Origin: Chlorokybus atmophyticus
Lineage: Eukaryota; Streptophyta; Chlorokybophyceae; Chlorokybales; Chlorokybaceae
Assembly: GCA_009103225.1 (NCBI GenBank)
Contig: RHPI01000638.1
Coordinates: 239,241-303,240, forward strand
Direction: 5' to 3'
DNA: 64,000 bases
Shown: in pieces, positions 31,378 to 43,002 of the stretch
How the letters are laid out: each line of letters opens with the position of its first letter
Numbering within the stretch: the stretch's first letter is position 1
The notes under the pieces: generated by a model
Seen by the model: only the letters and a program-made list of their open reading frames with translations
What the model was told of the DNA's origin: nothing
Database searches by the model: none
Position numbers and translations under genes: made by a program

Positions 31378-33060
31378 ATGATGTCGGCGGCAGCATTTGA
31401 ATCCCCCTCACCTAGAAGACCACGCTTGGTGTGCCCACAATGCAATGCGTACGTATGTGCCAATGGCCGTAGGCAGCAAATGCGAGCACACTTGACCGAA
31501 TGCCAGCGAGTGCAGACAGTGTGCCACGGTTTTAGTGCTGCTTGCTGGCATCACACCACACACAATGTCGACGTGTTTGGCTGCCGCCTCGGCAAAGTGT
31601 GCAAGGAACCCGAGTTTTTCTATTGCGTGCAGTGCGTGTGCGAATCATGCTTCGAGTGGCGAGGGGAACCCATAAGCTTCTTCACATGGACAACACCGCG
31701 ACATGTGGTTAGTGGACAGGTGGTAGATGCTGTGGAGGTAATTCGGCAGAGTGGACCGCAACGTATCACTGCATGTTATGTTGGGCGTATGCTTATTTCA
31801 TGCATGTTGAAGCTGTTGTCGCATTTAGAGCAGTCTTCCACGGTGTGGGCGTGGGCAGTTCTATCCCCTGGCCTCTGCAGAGGATGCAGACCATCGACCG
31901 TTGGACAGCGCACTGCATCGGCTGCGGAACGCAGTTAAGTTGGGATGCGAGCAGCTGATTGGTGTGAGTGTCATGGTGCATTGGCCGCTGGATGGGGAAT
32001 GGTATGCGGGCACTATGGAATCATTCAAGCAAGCATTAGGTCAGCATCGCTTCGTGGCGTGCGAGATTGAGGACGCATCATATATGCATGGTGCAATGGA
32101 AAATATCTTTGCAGGGCAGCACCGTATAGTATTCGATGACGGTGATCGACCACAAACCATCAACTTCAAAGGGCACAACGTATTCGCGTACACGTCAGTT
32201 GACGGGGCACGCCATGTTCTGCGCACTGGAGGGGAGAACGACAATCGCAAAGTAAGCTCGGACAGCATCATTGTTGGTCCCTGGCCAGCACCACGGCCAG
32301 CCGTGACCACATACACGCCATTTTACAACAAGCTTGGACGCACACGCAGACCAAGGGCACTCGATCTATTTTGCGGCGGTGGCGGTGCCAGTGTCGGTCT
32401 ATACCACGCAGGCTTTAACGTGACCGGGATGGACATAAGTCCCTCCTCTGAGTACCCGCTGCCCTTTATACACCGCGATATATGCACCCTTAGTGCAGGA
32501 GAGCTGAGCGAGTACGAGCTCATGTGGGCCAGGCCACCATGCCAGGCCTATTTAGGTGCTATCCCGGCACCTAAACGGGCGGCACATGGCACATCCTGAA
32601 GACACCAGGATATGATACCGCTCGTCCGATGTCTGTTGCTTGCAAGCCAGGTCAAGTTTGTGATTGAGAATGTGCCAAGAGCAGCTTCCTCATTCAGACC
32701 GAATCTGTCCCTTTGTGCACGATGTTTGGCCTATCAACTTTCCGGCACCGTCTGTTTGAGACACAGCCAATGGTAGCTACCCCACCAGCACGCTGCTCGC
32801 ACGCGGGCAAGGCAGTTGAACTGCTATTGCCGCACCTGTCCGCTAGCGCGAAGAAGACAATTGTGACATCAAAAGCGCCACAGCAAATGTACCCGGTCTA
32901 TGGCCTTCCAAGCACCAGGGGCGGCATTGCTGTGTGTGTGTGGCAAACAGCGCTGGGAGTGCCATTGATGAATTCGGCCATTACCGTAGCAAATGCAGTT
33001 CCTCTCGCAATGGCGGAGTGCATAAGGCGTCTCATGCTTGAAACAATGGACATGCTGTGA
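31378..33060 (+). pseudogene. Zinc finger - Tudor-like - cytosine-C5 DNA methyltransferase, broken
   Basis: Would methylate cytosine C5 in DNA. From the ATG at 31378: a finger CPQCNAYV...HLTEC, then a Cys-rich region. After a frame change at about 31900 comes a Tudor-like segment, VMVHWPLDGEWYAGTM...IVFDDGDRPQTINF. The methyltransferase begins at about 32355: motif I ALDLFCGGGGASVGLYHAGF, then TGMDI, and motif IV ARPPCQAY with the catalytic Cys. That frame stops at 32599. Motif VI VKFVIENVP follows in another frame (about 32650-32676). Motif VIII MFGLSTFRHRLFET and a C-terminal ITVANAVPLAMAE follow in a third frame (32713-33060). At least three frame changes make it inactive unless spliced in a way I cannot see. 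The motif spacing resembles phage or transposon-borne enzymes more than plant MET1/CMT. Confidence 0.75.
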
Positions 33061-33558
33061 CTGCCCTCCTGTGTCATGAAACTATGAGGCTTGAGTGTGG
33101 TGCACTGTATTGATGCTTAATGCCACACGACGGATTGATTGTTGAATGTTGTATGGCACATTCAATTGTGGTGACAGTTGTGCAGTGACAGCTGCCCGGT
33201 ATTGTACACGTCCATATGCAAAAGTCTTAGCATACGATTAGCAATGTCTAACTGACTGATATGCTCCAAACTCTGAGTAGTGAGACAAGTACATGTGTCA
33301 CATGGAAGTGCAGTGAACGATCACCCAATACTTGCCCTCTTGTACACGGGCGCTGTCCTTGTTGAACACGGGGAGCAGCTAGACAATGCCTTTTACTTGC
33401 TCCAAAGTCACGACGTCGAGATGTGGACCCCCTCGACGCTTTTCCCATTCCAAAGCGATGCACTTTGTGTCGCTTGTCACATTCAGCTTCGTGTACCAGC
33501 GGACAAACACGACCTCCTTCCACACGCGCTCGCCGCTATCACCCCACACCACCACGCG
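33061..33558. other. No gene seen
   Basis: Tail-to-tail gap between the methyltransferase and transposase relics. Confidence 0.35.
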
Positions 33559-36116
33559 CTAAAAAAAAAGGAGTGCCTGAGCCCACCACGTCACGTTCAC
33601 ACCGTCCTCATCACCCTCCAACTTAAGTGTAGAGAACCAAGGCCGCCTATAAACTTTCCCAGTTGCGCGCGCCATGCTGACTCCTGTTGTCATGTACACC
33701 GCTGCGCCTCCGCTCACCACGCAAACAGCACGCCACCCGTCGGCCAACTTCAGTTGTTCCCTCCTCAACCAGCTGTCCAAGGTGGCAGGCAGCTTGTCGG
33801 CGATTGGAGTCTTCAAGGCGACTTGGCGGCTACGCGCAGATCCGCTCCAATGCGGGCTGAACTCCCTCCTTGTCAGCACATCCATCCGTAGCAACTTGTC
33901 CGTCTTCTCCATTACATTACAGCACTGCTGCCGCGCTTGCGCCATGATCGAGCGCTCCATTTTGAGATACACGACCATGCCATCCTCTCTCACATATCCC
34001 GCACAGCTCCATGCCTTCAGCATACGTGCCTGGTAGTCTCGGTTGTTGCCACCACGCGCCCACCATTTTATATTTTGGGCGTGCGTCTGCTCCATGCGGT
34101 TGGCGCTGAACCAATTTAGGTGTCCACTGCTGACAATTGCCGGCCCAAAATGAGTGAGCTGACGCATCTTCTCGATCTTCCAACCTGACTTCTGTGCAGA
34201 ATATGACGACAGTAGCGGATGCAACACCGCAGCTTTGAGGGCAGCCAGCTCGTTATCGGCTGTGGTCAGGGTCTCTCTTGTGTGTTCATGCGCCTTGAGC
34301 AACTTCTTGTTCCACTGGGCAAGCAATGCGGCAGCAATGGTGAAGAAATCGTTGCCCTTACTGTCGAGCAGCAAACCGTCTGCAAGGACCGGCAGCAGCT
34401 GCAGCACCGCCACTTTCTCCACCACCTGAAAGGAGTGGTCGGACAGGAAGAAATCTACTGTGCTTGTGGGTGCCGTGAAGAGCGAAACCCGTAGAGTCGC
34501 CTTGCATGCATTCAGCCTGTGCACATCTGCTTGTGAGCACGTGTAGTTGGCTTTTGTGTTCAACACAAAAGCAACACCAAAGACGTGCCTGGCCTGCAGA
34601 ATCTGTCTCGTTGATGGACGCATTCGTTCCTTCGCAGCGTCGTACACAGCAGCAAGCGGGTGGTTAATGATGCCTCCCAGCACATGCATTGCGTCAGGGG
34701 CAAGACGAGAGTAGCAGTCAGCTTCCGGCACCCGCGACTGTCGCCAACCCCACAGTGTATCCTGTTGCCAAACCACATTGCCTGGTCTCACGGAAAGCCA
34801 TTCATCCTCACAAACACCGGTAATTTGACCATTACCTCCTCGACATGCATGGAGTGCTGCTCTTTAAAAGCCTTGGCTGTTTGGCGTGCATTCCTAACAC
34901 CGCTATGCAGGTTCGCCCGCAACTGACGTATTGCTGGTTTGTAGAAAGCCTCGGTTCTCAATTCCCGGTCCTCATCCATCTCCAACAGATCTGATTTGGT
35001 GACGAGACAAACATCGCGAAGATGTCGTGTTTGGTTGCCCGACACAGTGCGTGCGAGTGTGGCAGTCTCCTGCAACACGACAAACTTAGATGCTCCACTG
35101 ACGACATCCTCCATGCACTGTTTGCTGGCAGGCTGCATCCGGTTACAACCATGCATGCCCACTACCTGCAAGTCGCTGATGTAGTTGGCAAGCGCGGGAA
35201 ACACACGACGCTCGATGCCATTCGGGTCGATGAGCTGCAGACCTTCCCAACTCGCCCGCTTCACATCCCATAACACTACATTCAAAGCGTCATGAAAAAT
35301 CTCACGTTCCGAATGGAGAACGATTCCTTGCCCTGCGCCCAGGTGGGATGCCCGGCCACTGCGTGAACCACCGGCAGAAGCGCTATCATGGCAACCCCCA
35401 TGTTGCTAGCATACATGTCCCAGCTGTAATTGGCAAGTGATGCCATCAGAGGGTAGCCAGAGCGCTTGCCCGCGCTGTCAAGCGTGGTCTTATCACTGTA
35501 CAGAATGGCAGGCGCCAAGTAGGACGCTTCCCCCGCCTCTCTCCTTAAATTTACCTCCACATCCTTCCACCAATCGCGCGTGGAAGGATGGCCAAAGCTG
35601 TGGTCGTCACCACGATACTGAAGATTGAAGCCAGTAGCGGCATGTGGATTGCCATACTACCGCGCGAGCCATACCTGCTCCGACCAAGAGCATTAACAGG
35701 CATGCTGACCTTAGAATAAATACTGCATCGATACTGCATTAGGTACTGCATTTCACAGACCTTGGCCGGCTTATATGTGACGCTGATGTCCTGATCCTTA
35801 GGGTCTCCAGGCTTGCGCAGGTTAGCCGTCACGTAGTTCTGATACGGCAGCACACTCGCATGTGCATATGTGACATGGCTCTGGTAGTTGAAGCACATGC
35901 ACCGCACACCATGAACACACCTCACACTGAGAGAAAGCTATTGTGGTCCGGAGGTAGCTGGCCACATGCACACCGGTCTCTCACTGGAGCTCTTCCGTCA
36001 GGAAGTGTGCATTTGGAATGCACTTGATGATCCGCCCCATGTCGGAGGCCGACAGGCCTTGGCCGTTGTTGCACTGCACGAATGCCACTGCAAGAGCATG
36101 CTCCGAGCCATACCAA
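33559..36116 (-). pseudogene. Plavaka/CACTA-like transposase, broken
   Basis: DDE-type transposase of the Plavaka group within the CACTA/EnSpm range. On the minus strand, from about 36085: GLSASDMGRIIKCIPNAHFL; at about 35500: AILYSDKTTLDSAGKRSGYP with a catalytic-type Asp; then DALNVVLWDVKRASWEGL and RRVFPALANYISDLQ. The 410-codon frame 34791-33559 follows with DAMHVLGGIINHPLAAVYD and ANRMEQTHAQNIKWWARGGN near the C-terminus. Frames change at about 35290, beside a T5 run (VRFF/IFHDAL), and at about 34790 (NGFP stop/RPGNVVW), so it is probably dead. The long final frame is still fully open. Other N-terminal exons may lie further upstream. Confidence 0.65.
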
Positions 36117-36599
36117 CAGGATTCCGACGCGTGCAAAGGGACGCCTCCACTTCCATGTTAGCGTGCCACAGGTTTCTCAGGCACACGCACACATCGAAAG
36201 CCCTCGTTCACTTCCTTCTCCTGTTGCTGCTGTGCGTGTGCGTGTGTACCCTCATGGAGGAATCCTTCAGCATCAAGCATGTGCGCATCCTACATCGAAC
36301 TCCTCGGTTCAACATGACCCGCATCGTACTTTACTGGACGCTTGCCGACATACAGCTTGATTTGCTTGCACACCCTGCTGCTAACAATGTGCATGTAGAC
36401 CGAGCTGCGTGTGGCGAAGTGCATGTGGCAATACGGACAAAGGACTCCCATATCTCACTACTGACGTCGACACAGGTGTCGACAATGTAACCTGCATTAT
36501 GTCCAGCAACACACACACCCGCCGCCGCCACCGCCACCGCCACCGCTACCCTTGCGTGCCAGAGGCGGGAAACTTGGCCGCCATTCACTGGCTCTATCA

Positions 36600-36770
36600 G
36601 ACCATTATTATGGTACGATTGAGCCATTACACGTCCATGGTGAGTCTCTGCATATACATCCTGCTTGAACCGTTTCAATGGTACGAAGATGCCTTTGCAA
36701 AAAGGTACCATTAAAATGGTATCTTCGTACAGTGGCAATGGCAGTTCGACCATTGACAAGTGCTGTGCCT
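36600..36770. repeat. Palindrome cluster with TGGTACGA words upstream of the transposase
   Basis: Contains ATTATGGTACGATTGAGCCA and CAATGGTACGAAGATGCC, with AAAATGGTATCTTCGTAC as its near reverse complement, separated by GGTACCATT. Its position just 5' of the transposase fits a sub-terminal binding-site array. Confidence 0.5.
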
Positions 36771-37280
36771 GCGCATGAAAACACCATTGATAGCTCCGCC
36801 AAGCTATGCCCTTACAGGGGCGTGATGCCGAGGGTATGTGGCGTTTGGTGGATCGTTGGCGGCGTTGCCAGGGGCGTAGTGGGCATTGTGGTCGAGGTCC
36901 GAGATGAATTCCATGTTCGCACAGGGCGGGCAGGGTGCCGGAGGGGTGTCCTTGGTGTCAAACCCCACCATGCCTACCAAGGGCACAGCCAATGACAACA
37001 GTGACTCGGGCGATATCTTACAGGGCTCCCCCCCCCTCTGAGTGGTCAGACGCACACCACAATACTGCCTTTAAGAACATCCGACCCACCAGCAGGTGCG
37101 ACCACGGCGACATGATTGAAGGGACCAAACAAGACTGGCATAACCAAGGTGGGTTACGATGCACTATCAATGCCACATGCTAGGGTTCTTTTATCTTGCA
37201 CATGCACAGCCTCAAGTATCTTGCACATGACATACATTGTCAATACCACATGCACACCCTCATGCACACCCTCCAGTGTT

Positions 37281-37749
37281 ATGCACATGAACAGCATGAC
37301 CAATCTCGCAAATTTCCATTTGCGGGAGCTCACAAGTCGCAATAGAGAAGCTGCGGAGTACCACGAACGGGTAATCCATGACCTGGTTTAATGTTTCCAG
37401 CGGCAATTTAGCAGTATGCTTGCAGATTGCCATGTTGGTCAGAGTGAACCAAGAGCAGCGCGGCAGGCTGACTGTCTGCCTGGCGGAGTGCAACAAAGCG
37501 GAAGACGAGGTAAGCGTGTGTATGCTGATGGGCTAGTCCTCTGGCAGCACGCCACTCTTACAGCATTACCAAATGCAGGTGGTCACTCTCAAAGCGACCA
37601 TCAAGCGCATGCGCGTGCACGTTGAGGCGCTGACATTCAAGCTGAAGGACGAAGTAGCTGCTGTACTGTCAGCGAGCGAGGCAGATGAAGATGACTCCGA
37701 TGTTGAAGTAGAAGACTTGTTGGAGGAGGAACATGAGGAGGGGGTTTGA
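37281..37749 (+). CDS. 3' exons of an unrecognised coiled-coil protein
   Basis: Three in-phase pieces joined by GT-AG introns: a frame ending 37370 (ANFHLRELTSRNREAAEYHE), 37426-37509 (IAMLVRVNQEQRGRLTVCLA) and 37579-37749 (VVTLKATIKRMRVHVEALTF, then a strongly acidic tail, stop TGA). The whole is charged and heptad-like, so probably coiled coil. The upstream part could not be found. It may be the end of another mobile-element gene. Confidence that it is a real exon set is moderate; function unknown. Confidence 0.35.
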
Positions 37750-40490
37750 GGAGGAGTTTTGAGGCAGGCACCACGGGTTGACAAGCTGCGCATGAGTGCG
37801 ACAGCTAGACTCAATATTATAGGGTAGTTTCATGCGCAAGTCGGCTGCTCAGTTGCAAGTGGATACACTCTCACCACTGCCGGTACATGGTATATATTGT
37901 GGGCTTATAAGTGCAAGACCAAACAATCAGTCCAAGATTTGTACAAGCTGCATGGCATCTTAGTGTTGGCTTACGGCAAGAATTGCCATCTTTTGTCAAA
38001 CGATAAGGGTCACATATTAACAGCAGCGTAACAGCAAGGAAACTGCCGGCTATTGCTGTCCGTAACTACCGGCTAACGGCCGTCTGTGCACATCGACCAA
38101 AGAGTAACTGGTTGACAACTCTCGACTGGTCAGTGCCACTGACAACCACTTTCGTCCCGCGGCCGTCTGCGTCTGTCCACTCAAGCCAATGGCAAACCCA
38201 ACAGTCCCAAAGTAACATTTCAGGCAGCGGCAGGCAGGCTCAGGCAGGCTCAGGCACCCGACGGTCCCTCAGTCCTTAGTCAGTTACCGTATAAAATTTA
38301 CGATGCTTGCGCACTCCATACATGAATCTTATTACGATAATAGTCACAACCTACAAAGCATGTTGTTTCCGCAAAGACAAGGTACAGCATGAACAAGACT
38401 ATCAGCAACCTTGTTGAAAGCAATGCACGCAGTGTGCCGATCAAATTTCCGCACACCTGCTGGCAGGATTGCCGCATACTATCACTCTACCAAACAGCTC
38501 TGCTCACTCACCTTTCGTTTGCTGGAAATCTGTCGTGACAGCGCTTGTTGCTTCTGGCAGCCCCCGCACAGACGAATTGCAGGCTGCAACTTGCATGCTT
38601 AGGGCATTAGGGTTAACCCTAACCCTAACCCTAACCCTAACCCTAACCCTTGCTGCCCTCCCGACCTGACACTACAATGTCCAAGACCCGTAAGGCCTTG
38701 TCACTGTGTGCTGACGTGTCACATAACATGTGTCCTACATAAAGACTCTCATAGTTTACCTCGGAAACACCAACATATGCTCAAGGTACATTCCCAAGGC
38801 TAACATATCCTATACAGGCTTCGTCCCATTACGAGACATTAACCCAGGGTCATTTGGAGTGTCCAACACAGGACAACACAATATGCCATTAATAGCTTAC
38901 TGCTGCCTGTAGCAGACACATAATGGAAGACACCGTTAATTGGCGTGAACTGCCTGTAGCAGCTCACAGATGCTCCAGGGTCACCTTAGACGGCAACCGT
39001 TGTCACAATACTGTGGCATAAGGCTCGTATGGCATTAATTAGACATTGACTAGCTCTGTGCTCGCCCTCATTAGTGCCATGTGTAGTACTGTGTCCACGA
39101 ATGCCAAAGAGACATGAACACGACCGCATGTACACGATTGCCAAGCACTACACAGCTTAACAACCGAAATCTCCACTTGCAATGCAGTCCATCGTACTCA
39201 TATAAGTAAGGAACAAAGAATGACTTTTGCCAGCCTTATGGGCGTGACAATGTGTGCATGGCATCATGCGCAGTGCACATGCCATACACAGTGCACATAA
39301 CATGCATATACAACTACATGCGCGCACACCCACTCGCAAGCATATGCATGGACTTGTACAAGCGCATAGCTGCAATTATTAAATGAACCTACTTATGAAA
39401 CACTCACATGGTCGTACGAGCGCTTCTGAGTAATGACGACATAGTCATGCATGCATAACTAACAGGGGTCGGTAACAGTATTGATAGTGGTTGGGTGAGT
39501 TAGGCATACATAAATGTGATGGAGGCGTTGATGACATAGCATGGTCAACCATTGCAATGAGTTGCATGAGCGTGTATTGCATGTGCTTATGCTATGATAA
39601 GTACTACTGCATGTGAAAATCGTATGACGCACCATGATGCATGCGGCATGCGTAATACGGAATTATGTACACGCATGTGCACATCGTGCACGCACACTTG
39701 CATGCATTCAAATTGCAGCTTGCAATTGCGAATATCAAGTCTTCAACTTGAAGCTCATCAATTTCTGACAGCTCTTGGGATTTTTGACAACTCTGTCGTT
39801 TTACTAAGGGACCCTCAGTATAGCCTCAGTGAGCGTCGACCATACCATCTAATGGCATGCTCATGGGAGCCGCCGGCAGCGTGCGAGTCGTAACATCAGC
39901 CTTGGCCGGACAGGTGAGAGCAGAGCTCTAGGCCTGTGGTAAGCACAGTCTGGGTGCTGCTTGTACAAGAAGTGTCAACAGACGCAGCGGCGGCGCCTAT
40001 GGACGGTCGTTGTACTTTTGATCCAGTGAAAAGACGGTCTGAGTAAAACAAGGGTTGAAAGCTAGCCTTCTGCTGGCTGGCTTTAAGGGTGCAGCACTCT
40101 GGGTGCTACTGGAAGCGGTTGACCTGAAGTGAGCTATCGCCATGCCACACGTAAGTTGCAGAATGTTTGCTAGCTGTGTTCTTGCTCTCTTATGCACAGA
40201 GAAGCATGCATGCAAAGGGCTTGGAGCGGTGGGTTCTTACTGCCTGCAACCGCTCAGACTGGCTGTGCATACACATGAGCCACTTGCTTCCGCATTGTGT
40301 CGCTGTGCAAATTGCGTGCAATGAAGCAAGCACTAAGCGAGCCAGTTCTGATAGCGCCAAGCAGCTTGCTCAGTTGGTTACTTGGTGCGTGCAAGCAGGT
40401 CATACAGTTGCACACAAGACGTTTGCATCATGTTGTTCAGAAAACGGTCACAATTCAGCTCCATGACACGTGTCTTGTATCTACTCACAG
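37750..40490. other. Gene-poor DNA with a telomere-like block
   Basis: No gene seen. It holds GGCAGGCTCAGGCAGGCTCA micro-repeats at about 38232-38256 and the telomeric block listed separately. Short frames at 39.6-39.9 kb and 40.1-40.4 kb show no conserved features; part of the latter may be the 5' end of relic D. Confidence 0.4.
38608..38650. repeat. Interstitial TTAGGG/CCCTAA telomere-type repeat
   Basis: One TTAGGG unit followed head to head by about six CCCTAA units: ATTAGGGTTAACCCTAACCC and onward to 38650. The array is uniform. Confidence 0.9.
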
Positions 40491-41170
40491 ACTGCCGCAG
40501 CAGGTCACCCTCTTTCGACACTGCTGGCAAAAGTCATCGGCAATGAGGACCTTCTGCGCTTCATCTTCAGCTTCTTTGCTCCAAAAGAATTTGCCGCTAG
40601 CTCGGTGCGTGAACAAGGGATGGCAAATGACAGCTCTGCAAGCAGAGGCCGCACTCTACAAGCAACTCTCGCCGTCGTATCAATGCATGATGGATTACGT
40701 GCGTGGCTGCTACAAGATGTTGGGCAGCCTTTCAATGCCTGAGAGTATGCCGAAGGCCAAAACACACCTGCTTTTCTGCATTCTGCATGACGGCAACAAC
40801 AATGTTTTTGCGTCTCCAAAAGTCAAGACACCGCTTGGTTTGTTCCGCACGGCAGCAGTTGTTGTTAATGGATCTGCTATTGGAATCCCCCACTTTGAGT
40901 ATAACCGGTTCTTTGGTTGTCCCTGCCTTCAAAGCTTCAACCGGGTGGTTGTTGGCAAGAGTTTTCATGACGTGCTTGCATTCGTACACACAAAAGTGCA
41001 GCGTGGAGCTGTTTACATTGGCAATGAAGGACGGGAGATTGGCACGCATGATTTCTCCAGTGCAGTACCAACCAGTATGGTATTTTAGCGGTGGGTTTAT
41101 ACGCTGCACCTTTTGTCACCCCACAGGCCACTGGGAGTATGGACGCATGGAGCTGGAGTTCAGAAGTTGA
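40491..41170 (+). pseudogene. F-box-like repeated gene family, relic D (best preserved)
   Basis: After an acceptor at 40490: LSTLLAKVIGNEDLLRFIFS, an F-box-like Leu-rich helix, then FFAPKEFAAS. A two-base loss relative to relics A and C shifts the frame before ARCVNKGWQMTALQAEAAL, which then stays open to 41088 (VRGCYKMLGSL, KTHLLFCILHDGNNNVF). A second shift is needed to reach AMKDGRLARM, the block that corresponds to SDGTLAR in relic C. The family may be expressed elsewhere in the genome; this copy is probably dead. The F-box label is an inference from pattern only. Confidence 0.5.
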
Positions 41171-42861
41171 GGTGATTACTTTGTGCTGCACGAGGGGACA
41201 TTGCACGTGTTCTTGGGCTCCAACCAGGTCTGCCATGCGCCCAAGGTTTATGCTGAGTAACTGCTCTCTGCAGGCCAATGCTGCAAACAGGTCGACTACT
41301 GTGCGCTGCTGTCCACGACAAACGGGATGCACCGCGTGCCAATGGCTGTCAATCAAGAGCTGTAGTCATAAGAAACAACGGTTTGTGATTATCCTTCTGT
41401 AATCACACACTACTGTTGTGTACACATGTACATTGGCGCTGTTATGTTGCAGGTCGGTTGCCTGCCTGCCTGCCTACCTGCACACAGCATAGGGCACGTA
41501 GTGTATAGAGTGTAAACCTATATCTGCACATGTACACGGGTGCGTGTTCAGCTCACTACCCACGTGCCCTTACATAACCGTACACTGGCACCCGTACCGC
41601 ACACACACGCCTTATGGACAGGTGATTGTTCATCATGCATGCCGGCATTACCAAAGGGGTTAGGGCAGTAGTGTCAGGGGCAGTAAAGTAGGTGGTCCCA
41701 GTGCCTAGTCCAGTGGTCATGTTAGAAGTGAGCTTGGTATGAGTAACTGTCGTCAGTCATGTACATGTCGTGCATGGCGCATCCCCTCATTGCCTGCTTG
41801 TACACCCACACATGTGTACACACTAGCTGCACATGCGTGCAGGTAAAGACTATGAATTGCCATGCATGCACTGCATGATGTCTAATGGGGTAGTGATAGT
41901 TAGTGTCGTTCTTAGTGAGTGGCCTGGCTAACATGTAGCCCGGTGGTGTTATATGTAAATGCATGCATGCGGTGTGTTGAGTTGATATGTGAGTGTGCTT
42001 TGCATGCGGTGTGCTTTGCATGCGCGTGATGCAGCTTGCATCTTTTGTCACACCCACCCTTGCACCCACATCACCACACAGCAGACGGCCGCGCCGCCCT
42101 GCGGCCTGCAGCCGCAGAGAGTTAGGAGGCCCCGAGTGTACAGGATGTGCAGTGTATTTGTGCATGTAGTTGAAGCTGTCCCTGCCTGTCTGCTGAGCAG
42201 ACTCTGCCCTACCTGCTATCATGGTATGTGGCTGTTGAGTGAATGTTGCGTACGCCACGCACTGTGTGCCATATATGAACTAAACATATATATAAACCTA
42301 GTGTACATGATACATACTGCTGTTGGTATTGTGATTGCTACTTGGTTCGCTCTCATGCTTTACAAAGAGCTGTGGGCTCCTTGTTTTGAACGAGAGGGTC
42401 ATGGCACCAGCCAACGCACGGTGAGCACTGACTATATCAGGTTGATACCTCTATCCAACCGCCAGGACTAAACATATGCTGATTTGTTCCGTGGTTGAAA
42501 TTTCAACTGAGCTGTACAAGCGCGAAGTGCAAATGTCTTGGCTGATATGTCTATACCTGCGTTCGCTCCACTTGTGGCTGCATGAAACCAACACAGGATG
42601 CAAGGACACATCAGGTGACAACCAACAGAAACGGAGTTGAACTTAGGCTTCCGCAACATACTACACAGAGTCACCAACCTTAATCAGTGGCAAGGCAACA
42701 CAGAGCAGTAGCAAGCCTGGACAGCATGGCAACCAGATCTTTGGGTTGCTACTGTACAGGATAAGCGCGAAGCTGTTGTGTGCAGTGCAAACATAGGTAC
42801 GCTCACTGCAGCATGAGCGACGCATAACATCACTGCAACTGGCAACCATATCATCCACATA
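41171..42861. other. Intergenic DNA, no supported gene
   Basis: A frame at 41989-42471 ends with a hydrophobic helix-like segment (YMIHTAVGIVIATWFALML) and a TAA stop. It could be the last exon of a membrane protein, but no family or upstream exons were recognised. Confidence 0.3.
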
Positions 42862-42866
42862 TTACA
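42862..42866 (-). terminator. TGTAA poly(A) signal of RPB2
   Basis: TGTAA on the minus strand about 140 bases past the RPB2 stop; chlorophyte-type signal. Confidence 0.5.
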
Positions 42867-43002
42867 TTATGAGCACAAACAGTGCTACAACCCAACTGTG
42901 CCAATCGCATGCAGCAGCGCTGCCAACGGCTCTAACCAACTGGCAACAACACAGTGGTCAATATGTACAACGTCTAGTTATACTCTACCCTCAATGCAAC
43001 CA

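Noticed and set aside
31378-33060. Integrated large DNA virus segment (phage-like methyltransferase)
   Set aside because: No capsid, packaging or viral polymerase genes are nearby, and the neighbours are transposon genes.
41989-42471. Possible last exon of a membrane protein
   Set aside because: One hydrophobic segment only; no family match and no upstream exons found.
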